DNA from: Colocasia esculenta
Lineage: Eukaryota; Streptophyta; Magnoliopsida; Alismatales; Araceae
DNA: 64,000 nucleotides
NCBI GenBank assembly: GCA_014218235.1
Contig: CM024755.1
Coordinates: 76,120,631-76,184,630 of the forward strand
Reading direction: 5' to 3'
Position 1 is the stretch's first letter, and each line of letters starts with the position of its first letter. The position numbers were made by a program, and so were the translations under genes. This document shows positions 44,296-56,923 of this stretch, piece by piece. Below the pieces are notes generated by a model. The model was not told the origin of the DNA, searched no databases, and saw nothing but the letters and a program-made list of their open reading frames with translations.

Positions 44296-46589
44296 TGTTG
44301 AGCAACTACCCCTAAGAAAATAATTTAAGTTTTTAAATTATTATAATATCATGTTTTTGCTATGACAAAATCTTTAAAAGGCTTTCTACAAATTAAAAGA
44401 ATTAATTATACATACCACAGAAAATAATTTGGACAAACTCTATCTCGAGAAATTTTCTATGTCCACAGACCACTCTATGAATCTGACTGTGGACTCCGAC
44501 TTCTTAAGAATCGAAATATCTTTGCACAAAATCATCTCCAAAAGTTTTCTAAGTCTAGACAACTTCACTGTATCCGATTGTCAACTATGAGTTCTACAGC
44601 CTAATGCTTCCTTCTGGACTTCAACTATCAGAAGATGATGTGTTCTATATCCGACTGCCAACTTCGACTCATATAGTTGAATGCTTCATAGATGTAACTC
44701 CTCAGTATCCGACTTCTGAAGTTGATTCTCTGTCTTGTTTCTGTTAATCCCCATAGAAGTCGAATTCATTCTATCCAACTCTTAAAGTCAAATTATGACT
44801 TTCTAATTCTTCTATATCCAACTTGAAAAGTCGAATGATATATTCTCTTTGAAACCTCTTATGCTGCAGAAAAGGATTTTTGGATATTATGGTGGAGACC
44901 GATTCCCAAATCTTGTGCAAATTGCCACCGGTCAGATGTCTTGCCCGTGGGAATTAACTTGTATCATCCAAGATGTGGCTGTAATCACGAGGAACCTAAA
45001 GGCACTGATCAAGTATGTGCCACGTGAAGCAAACCAAGTTGCCCACTCCCTAGCCGGCCATGGTTGTTCAGCTGATCATCTCAATTTTTGGGAATCTGGG
45101 GCTGATAAACCACATGCTATAAAGGGCCCCTACCGCCTGGATAAGGTGGGGTGCCCCACACTCAGGCTCTAGATCATCCTTTGTAACCTCCCCCCCCCTT
45201 TTTCCTTACTTTCTGCATTTAATACAAAAATCCTAGCCGCTTGGTGTTGGTAGTGGCCCTCTCTTTCTGAGGCTGCCCCTACCTTCTCCTTTTGGTCCGG
45301 CTATATTAAAAAAAAAAAACAGTCTATTTCTATCTCCGACTCCTAGAGTCGAATTGTAATCTCTTCTGTATCCGACTTCACTGTCAAGTCCTATACTTGT
45401 ACTTTTTCTATGAAGACACTATTTTATTATCTGATGAAATATTAGTTGCATATCTTTTTAACATCCTTGATACAATTTCTGTTAAAACCATCATTGACTG
45501 AATATTTTCTGAATCTATCAAATTATCATTTTCTAAATATGTTCTGACAAGATGAGACATATTATACTTAAAATATCCATCAAAATTTGTTTATGTCTAC
45601 ATCTGAAACCTTTATTTAAATTGGTCTCTAGCTTCATGAGATTAGTCTAGATTTTCTTCCAATATAGAAGGCATGTTGCATTTATGGTTTTCAGGCGCAT
45701 GACATCTGACAGAGGCTCACCTACCACTGTCAGAACTTGTCCATACCTCTGTTACAAACTGACTGTCCATCTTTTATTGGTCTCAAAATCTATCTGTCTG
45801 AGGTTTCCATACTTTGTATTTTTCTATGACTCACCTACCAATGAAAGTATGGAGGTACTCTGCCTTTCTGTCTTGTCTTTGCTACAGATCATTTATTGAA
45901 GCACGTTTTCAGTATGGAGCTTTCACAGTCCACTTAATGTGAAGCTAACCTTCTAGCTGTGAAGCTGCAACCCTCATCTGAAGACATTGGAAAGAAGCAA
46001 AGGTAGAAGGACCCATGGATAACAAATTTAGCTATCATTCAAATGATCCTAGATCTCTCCTCAACGGCCAGATCTCCAACAACCAATTTTTCAAATGGCC
46101 ACATTTTTTCAAATAGCCTTTCTGAACTAGGTGTGTTTGCTCATTGTTGAGGCAAACACACAAGAATCATTTATTCTTTTCTGTGTAATTTCTGCAGGAG
46201 GTTTGTTACTGCATTTCCCCTCTTGCGTTGGGAAGACCTTATTGAAGGTAGTGTCTTGTACCCCTATTAAGGGAAGACTTGCTTGGGAGCAAGTGGGCTT
46301 CTAATTCCTCTCAAGGGTGAGAGAAGGCCATAGTTATTGGCAGTTAGTGAAATGTCAAGTGCTTGGATTGAGGACTGGATGTAGGACTTCCATGTAGGAA
46401 GGGCCGAACCAGGATAAATCTCCTTGTGCATTTGTGTGATTGTTTTCGCCAATTTACACTTGAATCACACACTACACTAAATACTAACAGATTTATTTAG
46501 TGCTGTTTAATTTCAAATAAAATTTAAAAAGCACAAGAAATCCTATTCACCCCCCTCTAGGACATCATTAGTGCCATTTCGATCCAACA
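44296..46589 (+). repeat. First LTR of C (with LINE insertion and deletion)
   Basis: Starts TGTTGAGCAACTACC and ends ATCCAACA. Compared with LTR2 it carries a LINE fragment at 44860-45319 and lacks about 280 bp near 46120, including the region with the TATA box at 56140 in LTR2. CCGACT/AGTCGAA motifs persist but are more degraded than in LTR2. Confidence 0.9.
44860..45319 (+). mobile_element. 5'-truncated LINE 3' end with poly(A)
   Basis: The open frame at 44849-45172 reads PWELTCIIQDV, then KYVPREANQVAHSLAGHG, the C-terminal part of the RNase H domain found in plant LINEs. A 3' untranslated region of about 140 bp and 12 A follow. By comparison with LTR2, about 13 bp of the target were lost at the insertion and I see no target duplication. 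It could alternatively be a processed copy of an RNase H-like host transcript. Confidence 0.65.
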
Positions 46590-46591
46590 AG

Positions 46592-46604
46592 TGGTATCAG
46601 AGCG
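46592..46604 (+). other. Primer-binding site of C, first
   Basis: TGGTATCAGAGCG two bases after LTR1. Confidence 0.92.
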
Positions 46605-46640
46605 AGGTCTTCTTAGAAGAATCTAAAGATTTGAGAAGAA

Positions 46641-47700
46641 ATGGTAGCTGAAGCTAACAACTATGAAGGCCAGTCTGTTACAAGGCCACCATTCTTTGAT
46701 GGTGAATATTATCAATATTTGAAGATGCGGATGGAGTGCTTCATCAGAGGTACAAATTTTGATTTATGGCAGGTAATAGAAGAAGGTGATTTTCAAGTCC
46801 TTGGTGAATCCTCTTCTGGTCTTTCTATAGCAGATAAGAGAAATATGTCCTTGAACTATAAGGCAAAAAATTATCTTTGTTGTGCCTTATGTAAGAGAGA
46901 GTTCAATAGATTATTGGCTTGTAGAACTGCAAAAGAAATGTGGGATCAACTACAAGTCACATATGAAGGTACTGATGGGGTTAAACAAACTTGAATAGAT
47001 ATTCTTGTATCCCAATATGAACAATTCAAAATGCTTCCAAATGAGAACATAACTCAGATGTATAACAGGTTTTCCAACATAATAGTAGGATTAAGCTCTT
47101 TAGGAAAAGTTCTAACCAATGAAGAAACAGTTAGAAAAATCCTAAGATCTCAAACTAATGTTTGGACTCCTAAAGTTACTGCCATTAAGGAAGCACATGA
47201 TTTAACTCAATTATCTATTGATAAATTAATTGGATCCCTCATGGCTCATGAAATTAATATGGAGAGATTTTCTGAAAATTCTTTGAAAAAGAAAATGCAA
47301 AATACTTTGAAGGCTGCAGATTCCTCTTCATCTAATGATTCCAAGGAGAAATCAGATGACAGTGATGATGAGGCAATGCTATCAAGAAATTGCACAAATT
47401 CCTTACAAAGAAAAAGAAGTTCGGATCTAAAATATTTTTCAAGAAAGATAAGAAGAAGGGGCCAACTTGCTATGAATGTAACCAACCCAGACATTACAAA
47501 TCTGAATGTCCAAAGCTGAAGAAAAAGGATCAAGCAGAAAGATCTGACAAGAAGAAAGGCAAAGATAAGAAGTTCAAAAAATATAAGAAAAAGGCAATGG
47601 CAGCAGCATGGGATAATGAAGGAGCTACCAGTTCAGAATCCTCAAACTCAGAATCTGAAGAGGAAAAAAAGGTAAATCTAGCCCTCATGGCAAGACTGGA
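46641..47700 (+). pseudogene. gag: Gag of C, first copy
   Basis: ATG 46641 opens the same gag as in B (NNYEGQSVTRPPFFDGE). TGA at 46992 where copy 2 has AGA; frameshift near 47390; CCHC knuckle CYECNQPRHYKSEC near 47470. The coiled-coil and second-knuckle region present in B are missing: coding runs from ALMARLEQ straight into the pol start, an in-frame internal deletion shared with copy 2. Confidence 0.88.
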
Positions 47701-50700
47701 GCAGGGTCTGCTGAGAGCATCCAAATGGTATTTGGATAGTGGGTGCTCAAGGCATAAGACAGGTAATAGAAAGTTGTTTACAAGTTTTAGAGATGAAATT
47801 GGTCAAGTCACCTATGGAGATAATGGAAAAGGAAAAGTCTTAGGATGTGAGACAGTTGGAACTAAAGAAAAGAATTTGATTGAAGATGTCATGTATGTAG
47901 AAGGGTTGAAGCATAACCTCATAAGCATCAGTCAATTATGTGATAAGGGTCATCTAGTAAAATTTCAGAATGATAAGTGCATTATTCAAAAGGATGGAAA
48001 ATTTGTATTGGAAGCTCAAAGAGTGAAGAATCTATACACATTATAGTTAGTCGAATTAAAAGAAGTGAACTTATGTCTTACAACCACTAAGAGTGAAGAA
48101 GCTGATTTGTGGCATAGTAGATTGGGTCATGCAAGCAGTTCAGTCATCAAGAAATTGATAAAGCATGATCTGGTTGAAGGTCTCCCAAAGATGAAAATGA
48201 AGAAATCTGGAATATGTTCAGCTTGTGCAAAAGGGAAGAAAACCAAGACATCATTTCAGTCCAAAACAGTTGTCACAACTGCCAAACCTTTGGAGCTAAT
48301 TCACATGGATTTGTTTGGACCCATAAGGACAGCCAGTCTTGAAGGAAAGGTGTATGGCTATGTGATAGTAGATGACTACTCAAGATATACTTGGGTGTCT
48401 TTCTTAGAAGCCAAATCAGAAGCCTTTTCAGCTTTTCTGAAGTTCAGCAAAGTAGTTCAAAAGAATCAGAAATTCCAGATTATCAGTATTAGATCTGATC
48501 ATGGTGGAGAATTCAATAATGATGAATTCATGAAGTTCTGTGAAGAAAATGGAATTGAACATAATTTTTCAGCACCAAGAACACCTCAACACAATGGAGT
48601 AGCAGAAAGGAAGAATAGGACACTTCTAGACATGGCCAGAACTATGCTTACTGAGTACAATTTACCAAGATACTTCTAGGCAGAGGCAGTCAACACAGCC
48701 TACTACATCATCAACAGATGCATGATCCGACCAATTCTAAAGAAGACCCCATATGTGCTTTACAAAGAAAAGAAGCCCAACATCAGTCATCTTCTGCCTT
48801 TTGGTTGTAAGTGTTTTATTTTAAATAATAGTAAAGATAACTTAGGAAAATTAGATGCTAAAAGTGATGAAGGATTCTTATTAGGATATATTTCAAAACC
48901 TAGGGGATATAAAGTTTTTAATAGAAGAACTTTAACCATAGAGCAAACTGTACATATATTATTTGATGAAACTAACCCTTCTATCAAAAGAATGGAAGAA
49001 GAAGATTGTGTTGATGATTTATGCAGGGATCTAGAGAAAACATCTCTTGATGATGAAGAAAAAGAAGAAGAAAATGAAGATCCTCCACTAGAAGAACTTC
49101 AACAGCAAGAAGAATAACAAGAAGGATTGCCTAGAGAATTGAGGTATCACAGAGATCATCCAAAAGAAAATATAATAGGTGATCCTCAAGATAGGGTAAG
49201 AACAAGTGGTATGAACATTCCTTGTGATTTTTCTGCCTTAGTTTCTCAAATTTAGCCTAGGACAATCGATGATGCACTGGCTGATGAATCTACGATCCTT
49301 GCTATGCAAGAGGAACTTAATCAGTTCCAACGCAGCCAGGTTTGAACTCTTGTCCCTAGACCTTCTGACCATCTAGTTATTGGGACCAGATGGGTCTTCA
49401 GATTCAAAATGGATGAATCAGGAGTAATCACCAGGAACAAGGCCAAACTTGTAGCTCAAGGATATTCCCAAGAGGAAGGCATTGATTTCGATGAAACTTA
49501 TGCCCCAGTAGTTAGATTAGAGGCAATCAGAATTTTATTAGCTTATACATACTCTCTAAACATCAATTTATTTCAAATGGATGTTAAAAGTGCTTTTCTG
49601 AATGGTTTTATAAAAGAAGAAGTCTATGTTGAGCAACCACCAGGTTTTGAAGATACTAAATATCCAAATCATGTTTTCCGTTTAAAGAAAGTACTATATG
49701 GTCTGAAAGAAGCTCCAATAGCTTGGTATGAAAGATTAAGTGATTATCTTATATCACATGATTTTATAAGAGGTAAAGTTGATAGCACACTATTTATTAA
49801 GAAATTTTATATGGAATCTTAATAGTACAAATATATGTTGATGATATTATATTTGGTTCTACTAATGAATCACTATGTAAATTCTTTGAAAACCTTATGC
49901 AAAGTGAGTTTGAAATGAGCATGATGGGTGAGCTTAATTATTTTCTTGGGTTACAAATTAAGCAGACCAAGGAAGGTACTCACATTTGTCAAACCAAATA
50001 CATTTCAGATTTTCTCTCTAAATATGGTTTTGACAAGTGTAAGCCCTTAGGAACACCTATGAGTTCAGGAATTAAGTTAGATAGTGATCCACTTGGCAAA
50101 AAGGTAGATCAAAAGGTCTATAGAGGCATGATAAGATCACTACTTTATCTTACTGCTAGTAGACCAGATATAATGTTCATGTGCAAGATTTCAAGATGAT
50201 CCTAAAGAATCTCATGTTCATGCTATTAAAAGAATTTTAGATATCTTATAAATACAAGTAAATTAGGATTATGGTATCCCAGATGTTCAGATTTCAAGTT
50301 AATTGGATATAGTGATGCTGACTATGCTGGATGCAAAATAGACAAAAAAGCATCAGTGGTACTTGTCAAATCCTTGCAGGGTGCTTAATTTCTTGGTCTT
50401 CTAGAAAGCAGAATTCAATGGCATTATCCACTACAGAAGCTGAATACATTGCAGCTGGAAGTTGCTGTACTCAACTACTATGGATCAAACATCAACTGGA
50501 GGACTATGGTCACCTACTTCAAGAAATTCCAATGCTGTGTGATAATACTAGCACAATCAATTTGACCAAAAATCCTATCTAGCACTTAAGAACAAAGCAT
50601 ATTGAGGTTAGACATCACTTCATGAGGGACCATGTAAGTAATGGTGATATTTTACTTGATTTTGTTTCTACAGAAAATCAACTTTATGATATTTTTACTA

Positions 50701-50763
50701 AACCTCTTCCTGAAGATAGGTTTACATCTATTAGAAGAGAAATAGGTATGTGCAATCCTGATT
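47701..50763 (+). pseudogene. pol: Pol of C, first copy
   Basis: Protease WYLDSGCSRHKTGN (M-to-K in the usual HMTG) near 47730; integrase zinc region and core (48110-48670; LIHMDLFGP, RSDHGGEF, NGVAERKNRTL) with TAG at 48677 replacing a Trp codon of B; integrase C-terminus to 49117; RT from about 49330 with YVDD at 49834-49845; RNase H 50300-50763 ending FTKPLPED. Stops at 48044, 48677 and 49117 and frameshifts near 49820 and 50190 inactivate it. Confidence 0.88.
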
Positions 50764-50902
50764 AAATTGCAAAAATGAATTCACACTGGAATTATACATT
50801 TAGAAATTGCTGTGAAAAATTTCATGCCTGATCTATATGTTAACCTTTTACTGAGAAAATTTTCTAAGTCCCAGAACTGCAACTCTTGCAGTTGGAGACA
50901 TA

Positions 50903-50974
50903 ATCCGACTCATGTTAAAATAAGTGCATTTGACTCTTGCAGTTAGAGATACAATCCGACTTCTAGAGTCGAAG
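50903..50974. promoter_or_regulatory. ATCCGACT/AGTCGAAG motifs before the extra ORF of C
   Basis: ATCCGACT at 50903-50910 and 50954-50961 and AGTCGAAG at 50967-50974; the last two form a CGACT-5-AGTCG dyad. Same flavour as the LTR array of this element, about 370-440 bp upstream of the extra ORF start. The rest of the spacer 50764-51339 shows no coding sense. Confidence 0.7.
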
Positions 50975-51339
50975 TCTGAAAAGGTGCGTATTAATTTAAA
51001 AAAATAATAATAAATGAAATTAAGACATATTTATTACGCAACGGTTTAATCAATCAATCGCGTCCGTTCACCCTGAAATCTCTGGTCAGTTATGACTCTA
51101 ACTTTTAAATTAAGACATCCATTCCCTTTTCCAAGACACCCTTTCAAACTCTCCCTTCAACTCCCTTGTCATCTTCCTCCTCTTCGCACCTACATTGTTT
51201 ATCTTCTCTGACCGACGTCTTCAGAGCAACTCCAAGACCTCCTTTTTCTCTGAAGAAAGGTAGGTTCTGTGAACTCTACACTATATTTCTCTCACTCCTT
51301 TGACAGTTCCCTGAGTCCTCTCCCTTGCTTTCTGTCTAG

Positions 51340-54300
51340 ATGGCATCATCTAGGGCTCCGGAAGAAACCCAGTTGACTCCTGTGCAACTCCAACACCTAG
51401 CCTCTGCTAAGTTCTTAATATGTCTAGGGAAAGTTGTAGACTTCTCCCAGTTGTATGGAAGCTTGTCGTGGGTAGAAGAAACCCTAGAAGCTATGGGTTG
51501 GACTAAGTTATGTTAGATTTCTGAGCCCACAGTAGAGAATGCCCTTAAGGCTTTCTTTGTCTCTCTTCAAGTCTCCTCTGAAACCTCAGTCACAGGATAT
51601 GTTAAGGGGACCAAGATTACAGTTTTTGAAGAGTTGTTGGTAGAAATATTGGATTGTCCTAACTCCGGGCACAAGCTTTGGACAAGCAGAAAATGGGCAT
51701 CATTGGTAGCATGGCAACAGTCAGCAAGAAAGGTCTACTGGTCAATGAACTGTCTGCAGAGAAGAGACTCATTCATTGAGTCATTTTGAACATTATAACT
51801 CCTAGGGCAGAGACCCATTCCTCCATAACTACCAGGGATGGTAATTTATTGTTTTGGGCCATCCAGAGGCATAGAGTCAACTTGCCAGCAATTATTTTAG
51901 AGAAAATGATAGCCTCGAAAAATTTGCAGGAGTCTCTTCCTTATGGGCCTCTGTTTACTTTGATTTTCAAGAAATTTTCAGTGAATTTGAGTCATGAAAT
52001 TTCTACTGGAGTAAAAGAAAAAATTGGCTTATCTACCTTGAGAAGAAGCCATTATGTCTTGGTAGACAGAAGTCAGAATTTATGGATGAAGGATTCTGTG
52101 CCCCAGTGCACCCATGAAGTCTACCCTGATGAGACGCATATTTCCTCATCCTCTCAAGCAGTCCAGCAAGAAGAGCAAGAGAAAAAAATAGAATGGAAAC
52201 CCCAGTACAAGATCAAGAAGAGTCTATGCAGTAGGAAGAGCAGTTTCATGTTTCTGCATCTTTCCCAGAACCAGATGCACCTGGAGAGACAATCAATAAG
52301 GTACTAAGAGATTTAAGAGGAAAAGGAGTAGCACAGGATGACATTCCTGGATCTACTCCTATTGAGCAAGAATTTAAGGAAAGGTAGCACTATTCCTCCC
52401 CTCCTCAGTTTGAGACCCGACCAAGGTCTCAGGGGGAGAGTAGCAACAGCTTAAACACCATTTTGGAATTACTGACCATGCAGCAAGAAAATTTGTCAGT
52501 TCTTCAGTTATAAGTAGAATTTTTTGATGCAAAGTTTGATGGTTTGACTGATGAGGTCAAATAGATAAAGGACCTTTTACTTCAGTTTGTGTTCCAACAG
52601 GGCACTTTTCAGCCATCTGGACCTCCATCCTCCCAACAAGAAGATCAGCAACCAGCACCACAACCCTTTGATCAAGTAGAGCAAGTGCTTGAGCAGCAGC
52701 AACAACCAGAAAAAGCAAAGGAGCAGTAGCCTGAGCAGCAAAAGGAGGAAGATCAAGAGCCACAAGCAGTTCCTCCCCAACTGGCAATTATAGAAGTTCA
52801 GCAGAAGGATCAGCAAGAGCAGCCATCAGTGCCAGAACAGCCTCAAGCAGCAATAGTAGAGCAGCAGGAATCCCCTCAGGTATCTAGGCCTAAAAGACCT
52901 CTAGAGTCTCAGGTTTCTGATGTTGAAACCAGGTCCAAGGTCAAGACCTTTAGGAGGAAGGTGAAGAGAAGACTCCATAAAAATGGTAAACCTGTATCCT
53001 CTTCTCCTCCTCCTCCTCCTGAACCAACTCCTTCTGTTCACACCACTACCACTGATCCTCCTCCTCCTGAACCTGAACAACCTCCACCTCCTACATCATC
53101 TGATCCTCCTTCCTCTTCATTTATTTCAGAGGATCAACCAATTGCCTCTGACAATACAAATTTCAAAATTTATCCTTTGAAATACCAATTCAAGCAATCC
53201 AAGGCAACCATTCCTCCTCTCCACACACAATCTCCAAATTTCTTTTCTTCTCTTCCTACTGCCCCCTCATCTTTAGTAGGCAGATCCACCCTTTCCCTTT
53301 CATAAATACTTCCTAGTATTCAACTTTCATCAAAAGGTGGGCACTTGCTAAAAGACAACCCTGCCAAACTTCTTCCTCCTTTTTGGTATGCCTTCATTTA
53401 CCACTCAAAACAGCATATGAACCTGTTCATGGAATTTTTATCCATCAGGACATTCCTTGAAGTTCATGAAATGACAGGATTCATGTTTGAAGATTGGCTT
53501 CCTACTCTTATTCATTCTACCCAAATTGTATTATCTGATCTCTAGCTCATTTCTTAGAAATGCCACACTCTTAAAACCAAAGAGTTTCTTGAACTCTATC
53601 CTGGTGAAGCCACCAGGTACCAACAAACCTTGTCCAGGAACCAATTTATGGATGTTAGTCTCCACCTGAATCTTAGGTTCTATGACATGTTTGGAACCTT
53701 CATTAGAGACTCCTAGACTAAGTATACAAGGATGAAAGATTTCAATTTTTCCAGATTTAGATTGGGGATGTCTGATGTCACTAAAGGCCAGTGGGAAATG
53801 CTTATCAGAGGTCAGAGACAAATCACACCATCCATGACAGTTGGATTACCATCTGGCCTGTATCCATCTTTAGTTGGTGCCATTTCAGCAAGAAGGGACT
53901 TTGCTCAGCTAATCTTGAACAGGCACATCCGGATAGCCTCCAGATTCAGAATCAAGTAAAAATTAAAACTTTCTTTTCATAGGTTTGTACTTATGCAAGC
54001 TCCAAAGGATTTCCAGCATTTGATAGATTTCCAGCTTTGTTTTGCTGAGTCTGAGCGGTTCACAGAAGATCAATGGGCAGCAGCTTATCCTCAGGATCAT
54101 GCAGAATGTGAGAAGCTGAAGATTTCTGTCACTAAGTATCTTTGCAAACCCTATAACGACCTTTGGAAGTCCCTTGCACATAGGTGGGAACAGAGGTACT
54201 TGGTGTACTATCAGGCTAAGGAAGCAGCTATCTCCCAAGGGTTGCACTGGAATATTACAGTGCATAACTTTCTCCATCTAGCTGCCTCTAGGAAATTTGT

Positions 54301-54537
54301 TCCTCACAAGAATCTTCTGTGCCAAAATCACTATTATACCAAGCTTGATTGGTACCACAAGCGTCATATCAAATCTCATAGGAAACTTCCTCTTATAGGT
54401 CCCAACTATAAAATTGATGCTAGTCTGTTTGAGAACTTCTTCCCTGACAATGAGAAGAAGTTGTGGGACCTTATCCAGCCTTATCTAGATCAGATCCCCC
54501 GTTCCTTGTATTTACCAAGCTCTTTTTCCAGGTCTTA
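51340..54537 (+). pseudogene. Extra ORF of C, broken
   Basis: ATG 51340 begins the counterpart of the extra ORF of B: SWVEETLEAMGW, GYVKGTKIT, LPYGPLFTLIFKKFSV (51950-52010), a Gln/Pro-rich middle with a basic FRRKVKRRLHKNGK stretch near 52950, then the second half (IYPLKYQFKQ, PPFWYAFIYHSKQ, RGQRQITPSMTVGLPSGLYP, HRWEQRYLVYYQAKEAAIS) ending near 54537. Many stops and frameshifts; the first TAG is at about 51514. Retained order and spacing with B indicate a real protein in the ancestor, about 1060 codons. I do not recognise the second half. Confidence 0.75.
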
Positions 54538-54765
54538 GATACTATTTTGTATCTGCATATTTCAATTTCTGAATGCCATCTCCTTTGATTTCTCATTTTT
54601 GTTCTGTGTATCTCTTTTTCTCTTTCCTCTACTATATTACCTTTTATGTTAATGCCACAAAGGGGGAGAAAGAAGTAAGCAACAAATCTCAAATTTTTAA
54701 GAACTTATGTGTTTGAAGTTAAAATTTATTTTTCACTTTCTATTTAAAGATTTTTTTGTCATTAA

Positions 54766-54780
54766 CAAAAGGGGGAGAAT
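54766..54780 (+). other. Polypurine tract of C
   Basis: AAAAGGGGGAGAAT abuts LTR2. A second similar box (AAAGGGGGAGAAAG) is at 54659-54672 and another (CAGGGGGAGAG) near 52430. Confidence 0.88.
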
Positions 54781-56872
54781 TGTTGAGCAACTACCCCTAA
54801 GAAAATAATTTAAGTTTTTAAATTATTATAATATCATGTTTTTGCTATGACAAAATCTTTAAAAGGCTTTCTACAAATTAAAAGAATTAATTATACATAC
54901 CACAGAAAATAGTTTGGACAAACTCTATCTCGAGAAATTTTCTAAGTCCACAGACCACTCTATGAATCCGACTGTGGACTCCGACTTCATAAGAATCGAA
55001 ATATCTTTGCACAAAATCATCTCCAAAATTTTTCTATGTCCAGACAACTTCACTGTATCCACTTCTACAGTCGAATACTTCCTTCTAGACTTCAACTCTC
55101 AGAAGACGAAGTGTTCTGTATCCGACTGCCAACTTCGACTCATACTGTCGAATGCTTCATAGATGTAGCTCCTTAGTATCCGACTTCTGAAGTCGAATTC
55201 TCTGTCTTGTTTCTGTTAATCTCCATAGAAGTCGAATTCATTCTATCCGACTCTTAAAGTCGAATTATGACTTTCTAATTCTTCTATATCCAACTTGAAA
55301 AGTTGAATGCTATATTCACTTTGCAACCTCTGTTGAAGTCAAATCAGTCTATTTCTATCTCCGACTCCTAGAGTCGAATTGTAATCTCTTCTATATCCGA
55401 CTTTACTGTCAAGTCTTGTACTTGTACTTTTTCTGTGAAGACACTATTTTAATATCTGATGAAATATTAGTTGCATATCTTTTTAACTTCCTTCATACAA
55501 TTTCTGTTAAAACCATCATTGACTGAATATTTTCTGAATCTAATAGATTATCATTTTTTAAATATGTTCTGACAAGATGAGACATATTATACTTAAAATA
55601 TCCATCAAAATTTGTTTATGTCTGCATCTGAAACCTTTATTTAAATTGGTCTCTAGCTTCATGATAGTAGTCCGGATTTTTTTCCAATACAGAAGACATG
55701 TTGCATTTATGGTTTTCAGGCGCATGACATCTGACAGAGGCTCACCTACCACTGTCAGAACTTGTCCATACCTCTGTTACAAACTGACTGTCCATCTTTT
55801 ATTGGTCTGAAAAGCTATATGTCTGAGGTTTCCATACTTTGTATTTTTCTATGACTCACCTACCTACGAAAGTATGGAGGTACCCTGTCTTTTTGTCTTG
55901 TCTTTGCTACAGATCATTTATTGAAGCACGTTTTCAGTATGGAGCTTTCACAGTTCACTTAATGAGAAGCTAACCTTCTAGCTGTGAAGCTGCAACCCTC
56001 ATCTGAAGACATTGGAAAGAAGCAAAGGCAGAAGGACCCATGGATAACAAATTTAGCTATCATCCAAAGGATCCTAGATCTCTCCTCAATGGCCAGATCT
56101 CCAACAGCCAATTTTTCAAACAACTATATTTTTTAGGAATATAAAAGAAGCTGAAGTTTGAAGAAGAAGATACAACTGATGAACCTGAGTGAGCTCAACA
56201 CTTAGCAATTTTCAGAAGCTAGAAATCTCACTAGTCTTCTTCCAAGCCACAAGTTTGAGAGCCCCTCTTTCAGCAGATCCTCAAAGTTCTTTTAGTTTCA
56301 CAAAAGTCTTGTGTCCGGGTGGCATTAGTAATTAGAAATTTTCTTGAGTCCACCCTTCTTATTCAGAAAGGACTTGAGTTACATCTCTAATCTTTTAGCC
56401 TTTCTGAACTAGGTGTGTTTGCTCATTGTTGAGGCAAACACACAAGAATCATTTATTCTTTTATGTGTAGTTTCTGCAGGGGGTTTGTTCCTGCATTTCC
56501 CCTCTTATGTAGGGAAGACCTTATTGAAGGTAGTGTCTTGTACCCCTGTTAAGGGAAGACTTGCTTGGGAGCAAGTGGGCTTGTAATTCCTCTCAAGGGT
56601 GAGAGAATGCCATAGTTATTGGCAGTTAGTGAAATCTCAAGTGCTTGGCTTGAGGACTGGATGTAGGACTTCCATGTGGGAAGGGCAGAACCAGGATAAA
56701 TCTCCTTGTGCATTTGTGTGATTGTTTTCGCCAATTTACACTTGAATCACACACTATACTAAATACTAACAGATTTATTTAGTGCGGTTTAATTTCAGAT
56801 AAAATTTAAAAAGCACAAGAAGTCCTATTCACCCCCCCTCTAGGACATCATTAGTGCCATTTCGATCCAACA
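54781..56872 (+). repeat. Second LTR of C
   Basis: Starts TGTTGAGCAACTACC, ends ATCCAACA, 2092 bp, followed directly by a second primer site. TATAAAAG at 56140-56147, downstream of the dyad array. Confidence 0.93.
54966..55402. promoter_or_regulatory. CCGACT/AGTCGAA dyad array in U3 of C
   Basis: About a dozen ATCCGACT and GTCGAAT elements. Clear dyads are CGACTTC-T-GAAGTCG (55181-55195), CGACT-5-AGTCG near 55248 and CGACTC-3-GAGTCG near 55362. Lies about 0.7-1.2 kb upstream of the TATA box. Confidence 0.8.
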
Positions 56873-56874
56873 AG

Positions 56875-56887
56875 TGGTATCAGAGCG
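56875..56887 (+). other. Primer-binding site of C, second
   Basis: TGGTATCAGAGCG two bases after LTR2. Confidence 0.92.
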
Positions 56888-56923
56888 AGGTCCTCTCAGA
56901 AGAATCTAAAGATTTGAGAAGAA

